DNA of 64,000 bases from Botryotinia globosa. Taxonomy: Eukaryota; Ascomycota; Leotiomycetes; Helotiales; Sclerotiniaceae. The translations under genes were made by a program, and so were the position numbers. The notes under the pieces are model-generated. The model did not search any database and was not told where the DNA came from. It saw only the letters and a list, made by a program, of their open reading frames with translations. The stretch spans positions 1,116,001 through 1,180,000 of the forward strand of contig RCSZ01000015.1 in assembly GCA_014898425.1 (NCBI GenBank), read 5' to 3'. Shown here in pieces: positions 46,761 through 58,041 of the stretch (position 1 is its first letter; every line of letters starts with the position of its first letter).

Positions 46761-47906
46761 CCTGGCGAGAAGCGGTACCTAGAGCGAACGGGTAGAGTGG
46801 CGAATGAGATGAGTAGATGAAAAGAGATGAGATGAGAAAACAAAGTTAAAAAACGAGATGAAGTAAACACTGCGATGAGAAGCACTATCAACAAGGGAAG
46901 AAAGTAGACGGAAGTATATAGGCTCAATAACTTCTAGCTTTTGAGTTCTCCAACGCTTGAACCACGGATATTAAACTACTACATGTAGAATACCAATCAA
47001 AAGCGGGACTATTGAATTTACACATCAGACCATCCAAATGGGAATTGGTATCGAATGGAGTTGATTCTTCATACGACTTAAGAATATGACCAAGGCAAGA
47101 AAGCAACGCAAAAGCAGATGGATTGAATGAAGGAAAGAATACAAAAATCCCAAAAATTCCATGTATTTTTCGACGTCTGGGTTCACTCTCCGTGTTGTGG
47201 CTGGGATACCCGGAGCTTGCTGTTAAACTAGGGTATATGGGGGAGGTCGGTTGGTTTCCGTCTGCAAGGACCAAGGGGTTGTTGGGTGGAGTGCTCTGGG
47301 TTTCTCGGGGGCTTCGCCTATCTGGTATCAATACTGCTGCGCTAGAGTGGGAGAATTACCTACCGAGTAGATACATGCACAGAGGCAATCTTTTAGATAT
47401 CTTCTAGAATTCAAGGGTTCATCGGTTGAGAGAAACAATTTATTCAGTCCGAAAAATGATAATAATAATCTATTACCAGTGCCGTCAGTACAACACAGTA
47501 CAGTCAGCAATTCAACAACATACATACCAAAATCGCTTCATTCTCGTACACACAAGTAAGTATGTACACCAAACAATCACAGATCCGCAACCCCCATTCC
47601 GAGCGCATCCCGATCGATTCCACATTGCACATCCACACACCCATCCACAATCATAAGCTCATCTAACGGGCCCTACTCTACGGAACGCACCCCATTCTGG
47701 CACCGCGAATGCTTGTGCGAGAGAAATTAAGCTTCAACGCTTTTACACGATAGAGTATAGAAAAGCTTATTCATTCTCAAGGCTCAGCCATCTTTCATTA
47801 GAAATCATAGTTTACCCGCTATTCTCGCCATGTTATATGGGTAGCGCTATTTCCAGCTTGCTAAATCACCACAAAATACAGAATGTCCATTGTCTAGGTA
47901 CCTAGG
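46761..47906. other. Intergenic left of the transposon block
   Basis: About 1.1 kb with no coding support; ordinary base composition up to the left outer inverted repeat at 47907. Confidence 0.55.
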
Positions 47907-47979
47907 TAAGAGTTCTGGCCCCTGCTTATGGCACACCGTGACGTTTTGTGACATAATCCCTGCAAAATTCAGGTTTTTC

Positions 47980-48034
47980 TATAAGTCGAATACCCCCACT
48001 TTCGGGCCACCCCTCTTTCAGACCACCTCAAAAA
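47980..48034 (+). repeat. Left terminal inverted repeat of inner element
   Basis: It pairs with 49770-49824 and marks an abrupt change to AT-rich sequence on its right. Confidence 0.8.
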
Positions 48035-49769
48035 TTTATATTATATGATATTAAAATATTAATTATTCAACAATTATTGGGCATTATAATAAATATTTGA
48101 AGATATATTTTCATTATCATCATTAAAATATCTCATATCAATTTCACAATCTTTTATTCTAATTTGTACCTTTCTAATATCTTTAATTTTAGAAAACTTT
48201 GAATTTGAATTAGTTTTCATTTTATACCTTTTCTTAGGAATAGTCTGTTCCAATTTATATTCTATTTGTTTTATTTGAAGTTTAGATTATATAAATTAAT
48301 AATTTTTAGTATCAAATTTCTTAATAATCTTTTTAAAAAGCTAACAATATATATAAATATTTGTTTTTTTGTTTTGAATTATTATATATGTATATCTTTT
48401 TAAATCACTAACTTCTTTAAATATTTTAAAAACTAAAACTATAAATTCTCTATTCCATTGATGTATAGGGTTATTATTAAAGATTAAGTTTTGATTTGTA
48501 ATCTTTTTATTATTATTTTCGAGTAATAATCTGAATATAATAAATTTAATGCGATTTATAGATTATAAATCTGAAGCTTTTTATTCAATTAGTATATTAT
48601 ACTTTATCAAAATATCTATTCATACTTTTTGATAATATATAAGGAAATTGATTTTCCTAATTGATTTAAAATCCAATAAAAAAACTAATTTATTGAGGTA
48701 ATACCTATATATTCTTTTAAAAGATAAGAATATAGATAAATCAAGAGGTTATAGAATATATAATATATATAATGATAGAAATAAAAGGTATATATTATAT
48801 ATAAAGTATTTGTATATAAATTCAATAGTTTTATGATTTCTGTATCTGTTTAATATAAGAAATCTGGGCTTATTTAGTGAGGAAAGAGTTATTTGAAGAA
48901 TAAAAATCCTTTTAAGCTATTCTAGATTAATATCATTTATAATCCATCCATTTTCTGTAATAATGAATTCCCATTCTATATAAGATATTAAATCCATTGA
49001 AAACCATTATTAGTATATTGACTTTCCCTTATAAATGATAAAGGGAATAAAAGCTATACCTACAATTGAAATACATTTTATAAATAATATCTAAGCTCTA
49101 AAATCAAACTCTTTTTTCTGAATAAAACAATATTCAGAGTTTTCTAAAACTAATCTATTTAATCCTTAACCTTTTTATATACCTACCTCATCTATATTAT
49201 ATCGATTTTCGAATTTAATATAACAAATTGAGAATAAATTCAACTTTGGAAATCATTCCCCAATAATATCAATAATTGTACTTTTAATATATACTAAATC
49301 GATTTTAACTTGTCTTTTAATTCTAATTTCTAGATTTCTTTAAAGAAAATTCTATATCTATCGTTTTCCAAATATAGAATCACTTTTTCTAATATTGAAA
49401 AAATGCTCCCTAATTTCACAAATTTGATAATATATAAAATTAATATCCAAAAACTTTTGAATTAATATTCAATTTACTAATCGTTTCTTTTATATTAGAA
49501 CTATCTTTTATATATTTTGTACACCCTTTTGATAAAATAAAACACTATTTATACAATTTTGAAAAGTAACCCTTAGAATCCCAAAATCCGAAGTAGCTTT
49601 TCAAATTGAATATCTATTTACTATTACATATACAACTATATTAATATTGTTTTCTATATATAGCGTAAATATAATATAATTAATAATATACCAAAAATTT
49701 AAATCAATTGATAAAAATATTATAAAGATATTAAAGAATGAAGAGAAGAGATGCCTCCTTGCGGTGAGC

Positions 49770-49824
49770 TTTTTTGAGATGGCCCGAAAGAGGGGTGGCC
49801 CGAAAGTGGAGTATTCGACTTATA
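49770..49824 (-). repeat. Right terminal inverted repeat of inner element
   Basis: It pairs with 47980-48034. It keeps both CTTTCGGGCCA sub-repeats (seen here as TGGCCCGAAAG), likely transposase-binding sites. Confidence 0.8.
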
Positions 49825-50440
49825 AACTAAAATATTATATAATTGTTCTAAATCTTTATATTAAATTATAATTTTTTTAGAATCAATTATTCAATATAAT
49901 ATTAACACTAAAAATTTTCAATGTATTTTTAAATATTCTTATTCAAAAGTTATATAAGTTTTTAATTGAAATTTTTTAGAATTTTTAATTTGTAACGCTT
50001 TTCCTATACAAAATAAGCGAATTTTTCGAAGAATTTCAAACTTTTCACTTTAATTATTCCTTTGAAAAAATATATAATTTTTTTTAAAATATTTCAAATA
50101 ACTCTAAATCTTTTTATACTATAATTTTCAATTTTTCATATATCATAATAAAAAAATTGAAGTATAACAAGCTGAATAATTATATATTTTAATTGGAAAA
50201 GCGTTTATATGCTTGCTATAAGCAGGAGCTAGAACTCTTATATATAATATATACCTTCCTGGGACGGAAAAATAGGATACCGAATTATTCGAGGAAAATC
50301 ATACAAAGTTATATGTTGAATGTTTTTCATTCATTCTTTATAACGATATGATATGTCTTTCTATTAAATTCATTCAAATGTAGAAATGATGCTATACACA
50401 ATATATTCATATAAAACCTATCTATCAACCTATCAACAAA

Positions 50441-50488
50441 AATCCCAAATCCCAAATCCAAATCCCAAATCCAAATCCCAAATCCATA
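50441..50488. repeat. AAATCCC/AAATCC minisatellite
   Basis: Alternating 7-mer and 6-mer units in tandem; non-coding. Confidence 0.85.
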
Positions 50489-50867
50489 ATAACAATATTC
50501 CAATACAATACCAAACATCACATCGAAAAACACTCTACACCCAAATCTTCCAGCATCCCAAATCTTCCATCTCACCAAAGACTTTCTTTGCCCGGGGGCC
50601 TCAAGCCTGCCCCCAAAACACTCTCACAATTTCCCTCCCTCATCCAAAGCACAGTCCAGCCCACCCAGACCCATTGGCTTCCTGATCCCGACAACATGGT
50701 CGAAACCAATACAACTACAAACACAAATTGAAATGCTCTGCAGAATCCTCTATACATTACAATGAAATGAAATGAAATACAATACAACATAATAAAACAA
50801 ATCACTACACGCACACACACATATAAGAAATAAGACATGGGGTACGTATACATTTTCCCTCTTCCTT

Positions 50868-50902
50868 CCCTTCCCTTCCCTTCCCTTCCCTCCCCTCCCT
50901 TT
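50868..50902. repeat. TTCCC polypyrimidine repeat
   Basis: About five TTCCC pentamers followed by TCCCC variants. Confidence 0.85.
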
Positions 50903-51305
50903 TTGAGTATTTCCATTCTTAATTTTCAACAATTTTTTCTCTCTCTTTCATGTCACTTGGTGATTTGGTTATTTGTGGGGATATATGGATGGATATCTTG
51001 CAAAAGCAGGAGGATAGAAATGTATGATTTACAGTAAGTAAGCATAGAGAATCACGCATCAACGCGCCCCTCACTGTTGCGTATCCAAACTAGAGATACG
51101 ATAGGAAGATCAGTGTGAGATCACAAGAGCTGATTTTGAGGGTATGTACAAAAGAGATGATGTGCCCGAGTATATACATATCCATATCCATTCCAGTTCA
51201 TCCAAGATTCCATTCCCGTTTCAATACCTAATTTTGACCTGATAAAACGCAACCTAAAATTAACGCCGAGTAATTTTCATGCCGTAGAAACATTACTCAG
51301 AATAC

Positions 51306-52852
51306 TCATACTCCCTTACTCGCTCGTTTCGGCATGGTGAATGTATGATTTCTCCCTCTCTCCCTCTCCGACTCTCCCTTCTCGATATCCTCGTCGCCTG
51401 TCTCCTCAACCCTGACACTATAGCTAACTTCCTTCTTCACCACCCACGGTTCCAAAACCCTTTCATTCTCACCCTGTATCGGTAAAACATGTTCTTCGCT
51501 CCTCTTATCATCTATCGGCATCCCATCTCTTGAATCCTTCAGCCCCAAATCATCATCGCTTATCTCACTAAACACATGATTATTCTGGATTGATTTCCTC
51601 TTATTACTATAGCCTGACATCTCGAAAGTAGGAGCAGTAGAGCCATTGCGGGTGGTGAAATCACCGGACCTAAGACGTACGAAGAGTGGGCGGAGGAGTG
51701 GAACCGAAGAAGCGATCGTGACGAGATTGGATTCGACTCTGTTTTCGGTGGGTTAGGAAAGAGTAATTTGGGAGGTGAAGGGGAAAACTTACTGTACCCA
51801 AATGAAGAACGGGACTGTATTATCTGGTATTGTTAGCAGGCTGTTAGTTAATGATTAATATGGTACTTACAGGTATAATCTCCCCGGTCGGCAAGTACTC
51901 CAATATACACAATCTTCATGATAACTCCCACAAAGGCGCTGCGAGAAGTTGAAATTAGGAAATGTGGCAAAACGAGCTAGGAGTAGAACTCACAGTAAAC
52001 TTAGACTGAGCAAAAATACCAAGCCAAATTTCGTACGACGATTCATTTGTAAACTCCACAACATTGTTGCCGGTAGACAAGTCAAAAAGAGATCCGTGAG
52101 GCCGTTCCAACCCGTATGTGCGTAGCCAATATACTAACGTGCCATTAGAAATTATTCGAATGATGATGGTGTCTAGACTCACGGTTTGATAAGACTCAGG
52201 CCAGCATGAAGACACAATCGATGTGTCCCACAAAGCTCGAATGTCATTACATTGAACGTACAATGTGACGACAACAATACAATTTGGAATGAATTGCACC
52301 CAAAATAGTGTCCATAGAGCTGCGTGCTTCAATTTAGAAGTTCCAAATAGCTGTAGCATGAGGATAATGAAGGACATCCGACCAAAAGTTGAGCCCATGA
52401 CGCCTGACGCACAAAAAAGTAAGAGAGATATCTTGTATAGAAACTCTTAGTAAAGGGAACTTACCAAAAGATTGCCCAATTGCGTTATATTTCATTGCCT
52501 CAATCCTATCAGATGGATCGAGATATGCGTAATGCCGTCCCCAGCCATAGTGATATTGTACTGTGATCAAAGCTGCCATTGAACAAATGGTACACTGGAT
52601 CATCAGTTATGATCCGTGGCTATCTGGTAGAGAACATACCATCGATACAACGACCAAGGCATCACTGAGTCCTAGTTGACGGGTGATGAATCTTTGTGTC
52701 ATGCATCTTGCGATAACAATAGTGATTGAGACAGCATTGAGAGCCCAGATCACAGCCAGACCTTTTCCGCCTATGAACAGAGTTAGCGACAGCGAGCCAT
52801 TGAAGGTTTGAGGTTGCTCACCAATGTTAATATCAGGCCCCACAGCCGTCAT
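51306..52852 (-). CDS. Seven-helix rhodopsin-fold (Pth11/SAT4-type) membrane protein
   Basis: Eight exons assemble in frame: 52852-52822, 52770-52640, 52594-52465, 52403-52183, 52133-51994, 51938-51871, 51823-51793 and 51738-51306, giving 394 residues. Splicing converts scattered frames into about seven hydrophobic helices. Family motifs include Y-V-Q-C-N-D-I-R-A-L-W-D with a later S-S-C-W, then G-W-N-G-L-T-D-L-F-L-T-C-L-P after exon 5, and L-R-P-L-F-V-R-L before the tail. The roughly 120-residue C-terminus is charged and presumably cytosolic. This is the fungal 'rhodopsin domain-containing integral membrane protein' group related to Pth11 GPCR-like receptors, without a CFEM domain. Ligand and signalling partner are unknown. 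Without the second exon-4/5 intron the helices run out of frame. Confidence 0.85.
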
Positions 52853-54875
52853 GTTGGACCGTCGATTTTTACTTACTCAAAGTATATCTCGATCGACAGC
52901 CGAAAGAGCGTGGTCTAAACAGGTAAAAGTAAACATTGGGAAACCATATCGCTACGGCTGGTTTGCCGGGGCTCATAAAGATCCATCAATCATAGAAGCC
53001 ACCAAGAGAGACCGGATGAACCGTGTAGGTTCGTATTTCGGTTTATATTGATCCATATTAAAACAAGGGATATGAAATTTCGTCTCAATGGAAAGTACCG
53101 TGCGTGCAAGTGGATAAATCCACATGCGGAAAGGAACCGTGCGAACAAACCTCTCATCCGAGTTGTAACCTTGACCCACATCACAATCTGACATACAGGC
53201 CCAGGGGTGTCAAAATCTAGCTGCCCTACAAAGGAATCGTTCTCCGGATGCTCAAATCGTTCCGGTCTTCCAAACACGGTTAAACACTTTCCTCCACACA
53301 AGCACTTTGCAACACAAGATTATCGAATAACAAACTCTAGAATATATCCATCCGCATGCAACTCTAAAGCTTACGACAGCTTGCATCTGATGTGGTAGGT
53401 TAAGAGATACATGCGATTTTTGGAAGACGATGGGTTCGGCAATCATTGGTTCGGCTTTAGGCGATACCATTTGGTACCTGCATCTGACTGTTATACCGTA
53501 TGAAACCTCCAGTCTTCTGGTGGATAAAGTCCTGAGTCCTGACGAATGATATCCGCTAAGTATAACCGAGAAAGCATGCACCAAATTGGCCAATATCGTT
53601 TAATGTTAATAAATGGGTACGAAGATCCAGAGACTTTCAACTCAAATCACGATAAGCAAGCTTGAGAAGAACGGATGACAAGATGAGAAGAGTAATCGGC
53701 TTTGACCGAATACTGGCCCCGTGGGGCCACTTGCTTAAGGTGGCCACCCTGATTTGTCTTCGGATAGAATCAAGTTCGTGCAAGTGATCTTTGAATGTAC
53801 TTAGAAGCTCTTTACTCCATATAACATAGACATTATAGAGGAATATAAGCGGATCCCTTGCTATAGCAAATGTATTGTCTGCGAAACTCGGACAATGCAT
53901 ACCACCACCCACCACCCATCATCCACATTGTTATTCAAGTTGCATGCTAAGTCACACAATTTAAGCAAATCCAGTAACTGCCGTGATGAACAAAACATCA
54001 AAAGATACCCTACTTCTCAGATGGGCGATCGCACAACTGAATCCCTGATAGTATAGGGGTAGATGTACACCAGACGAGTTTGAACCCCATCTCGATATTC
54101 CAGGCCTTGCCAAATAAAAGAGTGAAGCCTCCGACGCATGAGACGCTTCGACGCATGAGAAGCTCCGATGCATAATGTTCCGAGATATCTGGGTATCTCA
54201 GTCACGTGCATATAAATCAATGTTCATATTCGGCCACGACTTCCTGAATTGGTGGTTCTCTTTTCTCAGGGATCTAGAAGAGGAATGTCAATATGAGCGG
54301 GCTAGACCAGATTGCCCGAATTAGATCCTCCGGACGCAGAAAGATGGTAGCATTTGCAGTTTTGGGGTATGGGCTGATTTGTGACAATCCGTCTATTTGA
54401 AGAAATGCAGGCAATGTGTGGAGTAATGATGATACGCGTTGCTTCAGTTGTCAGCGAGGTACGCGGGGAATGAAGGGCTTCAAGGTTTCAACGTTGACGA
54501 AATCTAAAACAAGCAAATGTATTTAAGCTAGTGTATAAATTGCAGGTGAAAGATGAAACATAGGTGGGCACTCGCCGCCCGAATCACACCGCATTGCTAA
54601 GCTCACTGGACTGGACAATAATCATGCTGTTTATTGAATCTCATACTTGGTTCGAATTTTACATGCTAATTATCTTTGGTACTATATCAGTATCTGTCGG
54701 CAATCTTCGCTTTCTGGTAACGGATTCAAACCGTGGCGAAGTCGACGGACTGTGTGTGGTACTATGGTAGACATGACAGGAAGCTGAGTGCCCCGGAGCG
54801 GATGTTGATCACGCTTTTCTGATCGGATCATGTCATCGGGTGGCCTGTGAGGAAATGAACTTCGTGGAAGACTTT
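52853..54875. other. Gene-poor region with a tRNA-like relic
   Basis: About 2 kb without a coding gene: the receptor promoter at the left, a tRNA-like relic at 54042-54101, and the 3' region of NBP35 at the right. Confidence 0.55.
54042..54101 (+). pseudogene. tRNA-like relic, tRNA-Asp-type 5' half
   Basis: TCCCTGATAGTATAGGGGTA resembles the 5' half of eukaryotic tRNA-Asp, with an exact pol III A-box match (TAGTATAGGGG, 54049-54059) and a B-box-like AGTTTGAACCC at 54077-54087. The anticodon arm appears to be missing and the ends do not pair, so it is not a functional tRNA. It may be a pseudogene or the head of a tRNA-derived SINE. Confidence 0.35.
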
Positions 54876-55907
54876 TCAATCTTCAGGCAGTATGCTCTTG
54901 GGATCGAGCCCAATTTCTTGACCAAGTTTTCTAACGACAGTCTTCAATGCCATGCAGGCTGGACTATCAGGCCAAGCATCGAAAAAGCTCTCGCCATAAT
55001 CGCACGACATCCCAATTCGAGGATCCAGTGGTACAGCTCCTAAGAACGGAATGTTCATCTCTTGAGCCAAAGCTCTCGCTCCTCCCGTTGTTGCTTGGAA
55101 GATTTGACTTTCATGTGTGCATTTTGGGCAGACGAATCCTGACATATTTTCTACGATCCCCAATACCTTGATCCCCGCCTTCCGACAAAAATCGATTTCT
55201 TTTCTGACATCTAACAGTGAAACTTCTTGTGGCGTTGTAACTACTAAAGCCCCATCCACGCCACTCTCCTTGAGGAATGAATTCACACTCAAATGTTCAT
55301 CACTGGTCCCTGGAGGCGTGTCCACCAATAAGAAATCCATCTCTCCCCACTCTACATCCTTTAAAAATTGCTTGATCAATCCATTCTTCTTCGGTCCTCT
55401 CCATATCACGGCGTCGTCTCGATTGGGTAACATAAACTGCACACTCATCACACCCAAATTCTCCATAACCCACACTGGACTCCAACCTGCACCACTAACA
55501 TGTATCTGCTCCGTTTCTACTCCCATCATCTTGGGTATACTCGGTCCACAAATATCGGTATCCATGATTCCTACTGTATTGTCTTCATTTGTTGCGAATG
55601 CATGTGCAAGTAAACTTGTAAATGTGCTTTTCCCTACACCACCCTTCCCCGACAGAATCAAGACTTTATGTTTGATACCAGCGAGGCGTGCAGTTATAGC
55701 TGGAATATCTGGATCGGGACCTTTGGGTGCAGATGCGCATATGGCTTGGTTGGGACAGCCGGCGCAAGAATCTGCTTTTCCCGCAGCCTCGGATTCTGGA
55801 CCAGGACAATGTTCGGGTTCTGGGGCGACAAGTTTGGGAGCATTTTTGAGAGGATTCGAGAGGACTTCTTGCACAGCATCCGGCCTTTCCTCAAGAGATG
55901 GAGCCAT
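54876..55907 (-). CDS. NBP35: Cytosolic Fe-S cluster assembly factor Nbp35
   Basis: An intronless frame of 343 residues. The N-terminus has the Nbp35 signature C-x13-C-x2-C-x5-C (C-P-G-P ... [12 protein letters not shown]), which binds a stable 4Fe-4S cluster and separates Nbp35 from its partner Cfd1. The P-loop G-K-G-G-V-G-K-S-T follows near residue 86, then [21 protein letters not shown] and the C-terminal C-P-K-C motif that holds the bridging cluster with Cfd1. The protein is the P-loop scaffold of the cytosolic iron-sulfur assembly pathway. The next gene, CHO2, is 2.1 kb away and divergent. Confidence 0.95.
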   Translation of the reverse strand: MAPSLEERPDAVQEVLSNPLKNAPKLVAPEPEHCPGPESEAAGKADSCAGCPNQAICASAPKGPDPDIPAITARLAGIKHKVLILSGKGGVGKSTFTSLLAHAFATNEDNTVGIMDTDICGPSIPKMMGVETEQIHVSGAGWSPVWVMENLGVMSVQFMLPNRDDAVIWRGPKKNGLIKQFLKDVEWGEMDFLLVDTPPGTSDEHLSVNSFLKESGVDGALVVTTPQEVSLLDVRKEIDFCRKAGIKVLGIVENMSGFVCPKCTHESQIFQATTGGARALAQEMNIPFLGAVPLDPRIGMSCDYGESFFDAWPDSPACMALKTVVRKLGQEIGLDPKSILPED

Positions 55908-58041
55908 AATTTACTGCGACAAACTTAGAATAACGTTGTCAATTATTTATTGAATGTGAAATGTGGGATGGTCAATGGGATGATAAAGTCAGAGGATGTT
56001 TACAAAGCAACAATGGAATTTTGCTAAAGATATATTGGTTTATAATATAAGTGACTTAATTGGTAAGGCGGTGAGGGTGTTTCTCCGATTACCGATTACC
56101 GGCGGGGTAGCATGGCATGAACCCATTGAAATTTATCGCTTTCTGAATCCGTCCATCTCTACTCCGTATCAGCCTTTCTAAAATCTCCAGCTATTAAGAA
56201 AATATATGGATTGAGAAGTTATTCCGTCTCTTTCGCAAAAGAAAAAAGACCCCAAAGACTCTATCAAGTTCTGTACTCTCTCACCTCTATTTCTTGAATT
56301 GCTCATCTCATCATATGGAATGTTAGTCGTGAATCTACAGACAGAAGCACTGTAATACCAGCCGAGCTTGTTCCAGCACCTGGTTGAAGAGGTTATTTGA
56401 GAGATCGACATCTGTCAGACATTGAGCTACTCGAGCAAGGCCTCGGAGAACATCATGTCGAAGTCTTATACCATCTTTGTGTCAGAACCTTGTACATCTC
56501 TTCTGTCACTCCCGTTCTGTGATGGTTTTTCTAGCTAGTTTGTTAGCTTTGACGTTTCTAACAGCGTTACTTACCCGTTGATTATAGCCTCAAACACTCC
56601 AATGTATATGGAGTTTCGATATTGGAGGGTCACACAATTAAATGACTTGCTTGAAGTTTCCGTTATCGCGAGGTTCGCCTACCAACGAACGAGAACCTGC
56701 ATCTGAATGCACTCCAGCGTTCATATGCTCTGGCAGATGGGCTCTTCGGTCGGACAGAGGTGGTCAAACCATACTTTGAGTCTTGTTATGGCTGCCAACC
56801 CCCACGACCAAGACTATGTTTGTGAAAAACGGCAAGACATCGCTCTCGAGGGAAACGTCGAACAGGCACGGTAATCTTACAGTCGTTCTTATCAACTGGA
56901 TATTCTCCGTCAGTTTCAAGAGGGCAAGTCTCTTATTGGCTCCGCTCCTGGTTACTCACCATAGTTACGTTGTATCAAAAGTCGGAAACTCGATTGCAGA
57001 AATGCTACAGTCGTGTTTTGTGAGTAACACGACAGATCATAAAAACGTGGATGATAGGGGGATGGTAAGGTAAGACGGGATCCTTGCGTCAAGCCGAGCC
57101 TTGTACAGAGGATGAATCAATCTGTATGGCTATGGCGGCTGATATTACTGTATAATAAACTTTTATAAACTCAATCTTCTCCATCTTTCCCCAGATATGT
57201 AAGTCTTATGATTTTGATCGGTTAATACCAAAAAGAATGGGGATTTTGGAAGCATCTATGGATAGCATCACATCACATCCTTGACCATGCATACGAAGTA
57301 CATCCATCATTGATCGTCCAGTCGAATGGACTGGATCTTTCACATGTCAATTAATTGGCATTTAATTCGGATTCTATAGAATTCTATCTGAATTTTTTTG
57401 TTGAGAACATCTCGTGCATAATTAGATTGAATACGGAAGAATATCGTGTGTGCTGGCAGCTGGACCTTCCCTTCCCTTCCCTTCTGCAAAGATCCAAGAA
57501 TTAGCTAGGGAAAAGAGATGCATACAACTAGCTAGCTACTTCATCATCATTCTCGTGATTGATCAATATGACAAACAATATCCATATCCATATCTACGTA
57601 AACTGGTGCCATACTCTGTATATCCCATTTACCAGCCAGAATCAAGTGTAAAACGGCCGTATTCTCTGTGTTGAGCAATATAATTCGTCAGAATTACCTC
57701 CACTCTGATCGTTTCCGAGAGATGCGAGGTGCAACTTTATCAATGAAGGAACCCCATTCGATATTCAATTGAAATCGAACAACCTTGGATCTCACAGAAA
57801 AGGACAGCATCAACACACGGTTCAGTTCAACCCACTTCTATAAATTCAACATTTAGAAATATCTATCTATATCTATATATCTGTATGGTTGACATAAATA
57901 CATGCTGACCTCCACTTCACTTACATTCTCGATACCAACTTGTTGTTTCTTTGAAAGCGCCCAGAGCTCCTCGATTGACAGATCTAATAAAGCCTCAACG
58001 ACATTTGACTGCCGTTTTCAACACGGCAAAGTCCATTCGAC
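55908..58041. promoter_or_regulatory. Divergent intergenic region, NBP35 / CHO2
   Basis: About 2.1 kb between two start codons facing away. It includes CTTTCACATG at 57337-57346, one base off the yeast UAS-INO consensus. No coding gene supported. Confidence 0.45.

Larger units (their letters stand above)
47980..49824. mobile_element. Inner TIR element, RIP-like, Tc1/mariner-pogo type
   Basis: Both ends begin TATAAGTCGAATAC and are inverted repeats over about 55 bp (47980-48034 and 49770-49824), with about five differences including one indel. Inside the right TIR the 11-mer CTTTCGGGCCA occurs twice with a 5-bp spacer; in the left TIR the second copy reads CTTTCAGACCA, two G-to-A changes. The 1.75 kb between the repeats is extremely AT-rich with no open frame above about 60 codons, as expected for a transposon destroyed by repeat-induced point mutation. 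A TA or TATA target duplication is possible. The family label rests on TIR style and TA flanks only. Confidence 0.75.
47907..50240. mobile_element. Outer AT-degraded TIR element, interrupted by a second element
   Basis: Bases 47907-47936 (TAAGAGTTCTGGCCCCTGCT...) match the reverse complement of 50211-50240 (TAAGAGTTCTAGCTCCTGCT...) at 25 of 30 positions, several differences being C/T or G/A transitions. TA lies at each outer edge, as for Tc1/mariner-type insertions. Without the inner element (47980-49824) the outer one would be about 0.5 kb, the size of a MITE. No transposase frame remains, and the right portion (49825-50240) is very AT-rich. Assignment to a superfamily is inference. Confidence 0.6.
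50241..51305. other. Intergenic with simple repeats
   Basis: About 1.1 kb holding an AAATCC/AAATCCC minisatellite near 50441-50488 and a TTCCC run near 50868-50902. No gene supported. Confidence 0.6.

Noticed and set aside
48035..49769. AT-rich block as inserted mitochondrial DNA or a centromere core
   Set aside because: The sharp boundaries with matched terminal inverted repeats are explained by a degraded transposon; no mitochondrial gene fragment was seen, though a search would settle it.
56783..57073. A 96-residue frame between NBP35 and CHO2
   Set aside because: No recognisable domain, poor codon pattern and no splice partner; likely chance.
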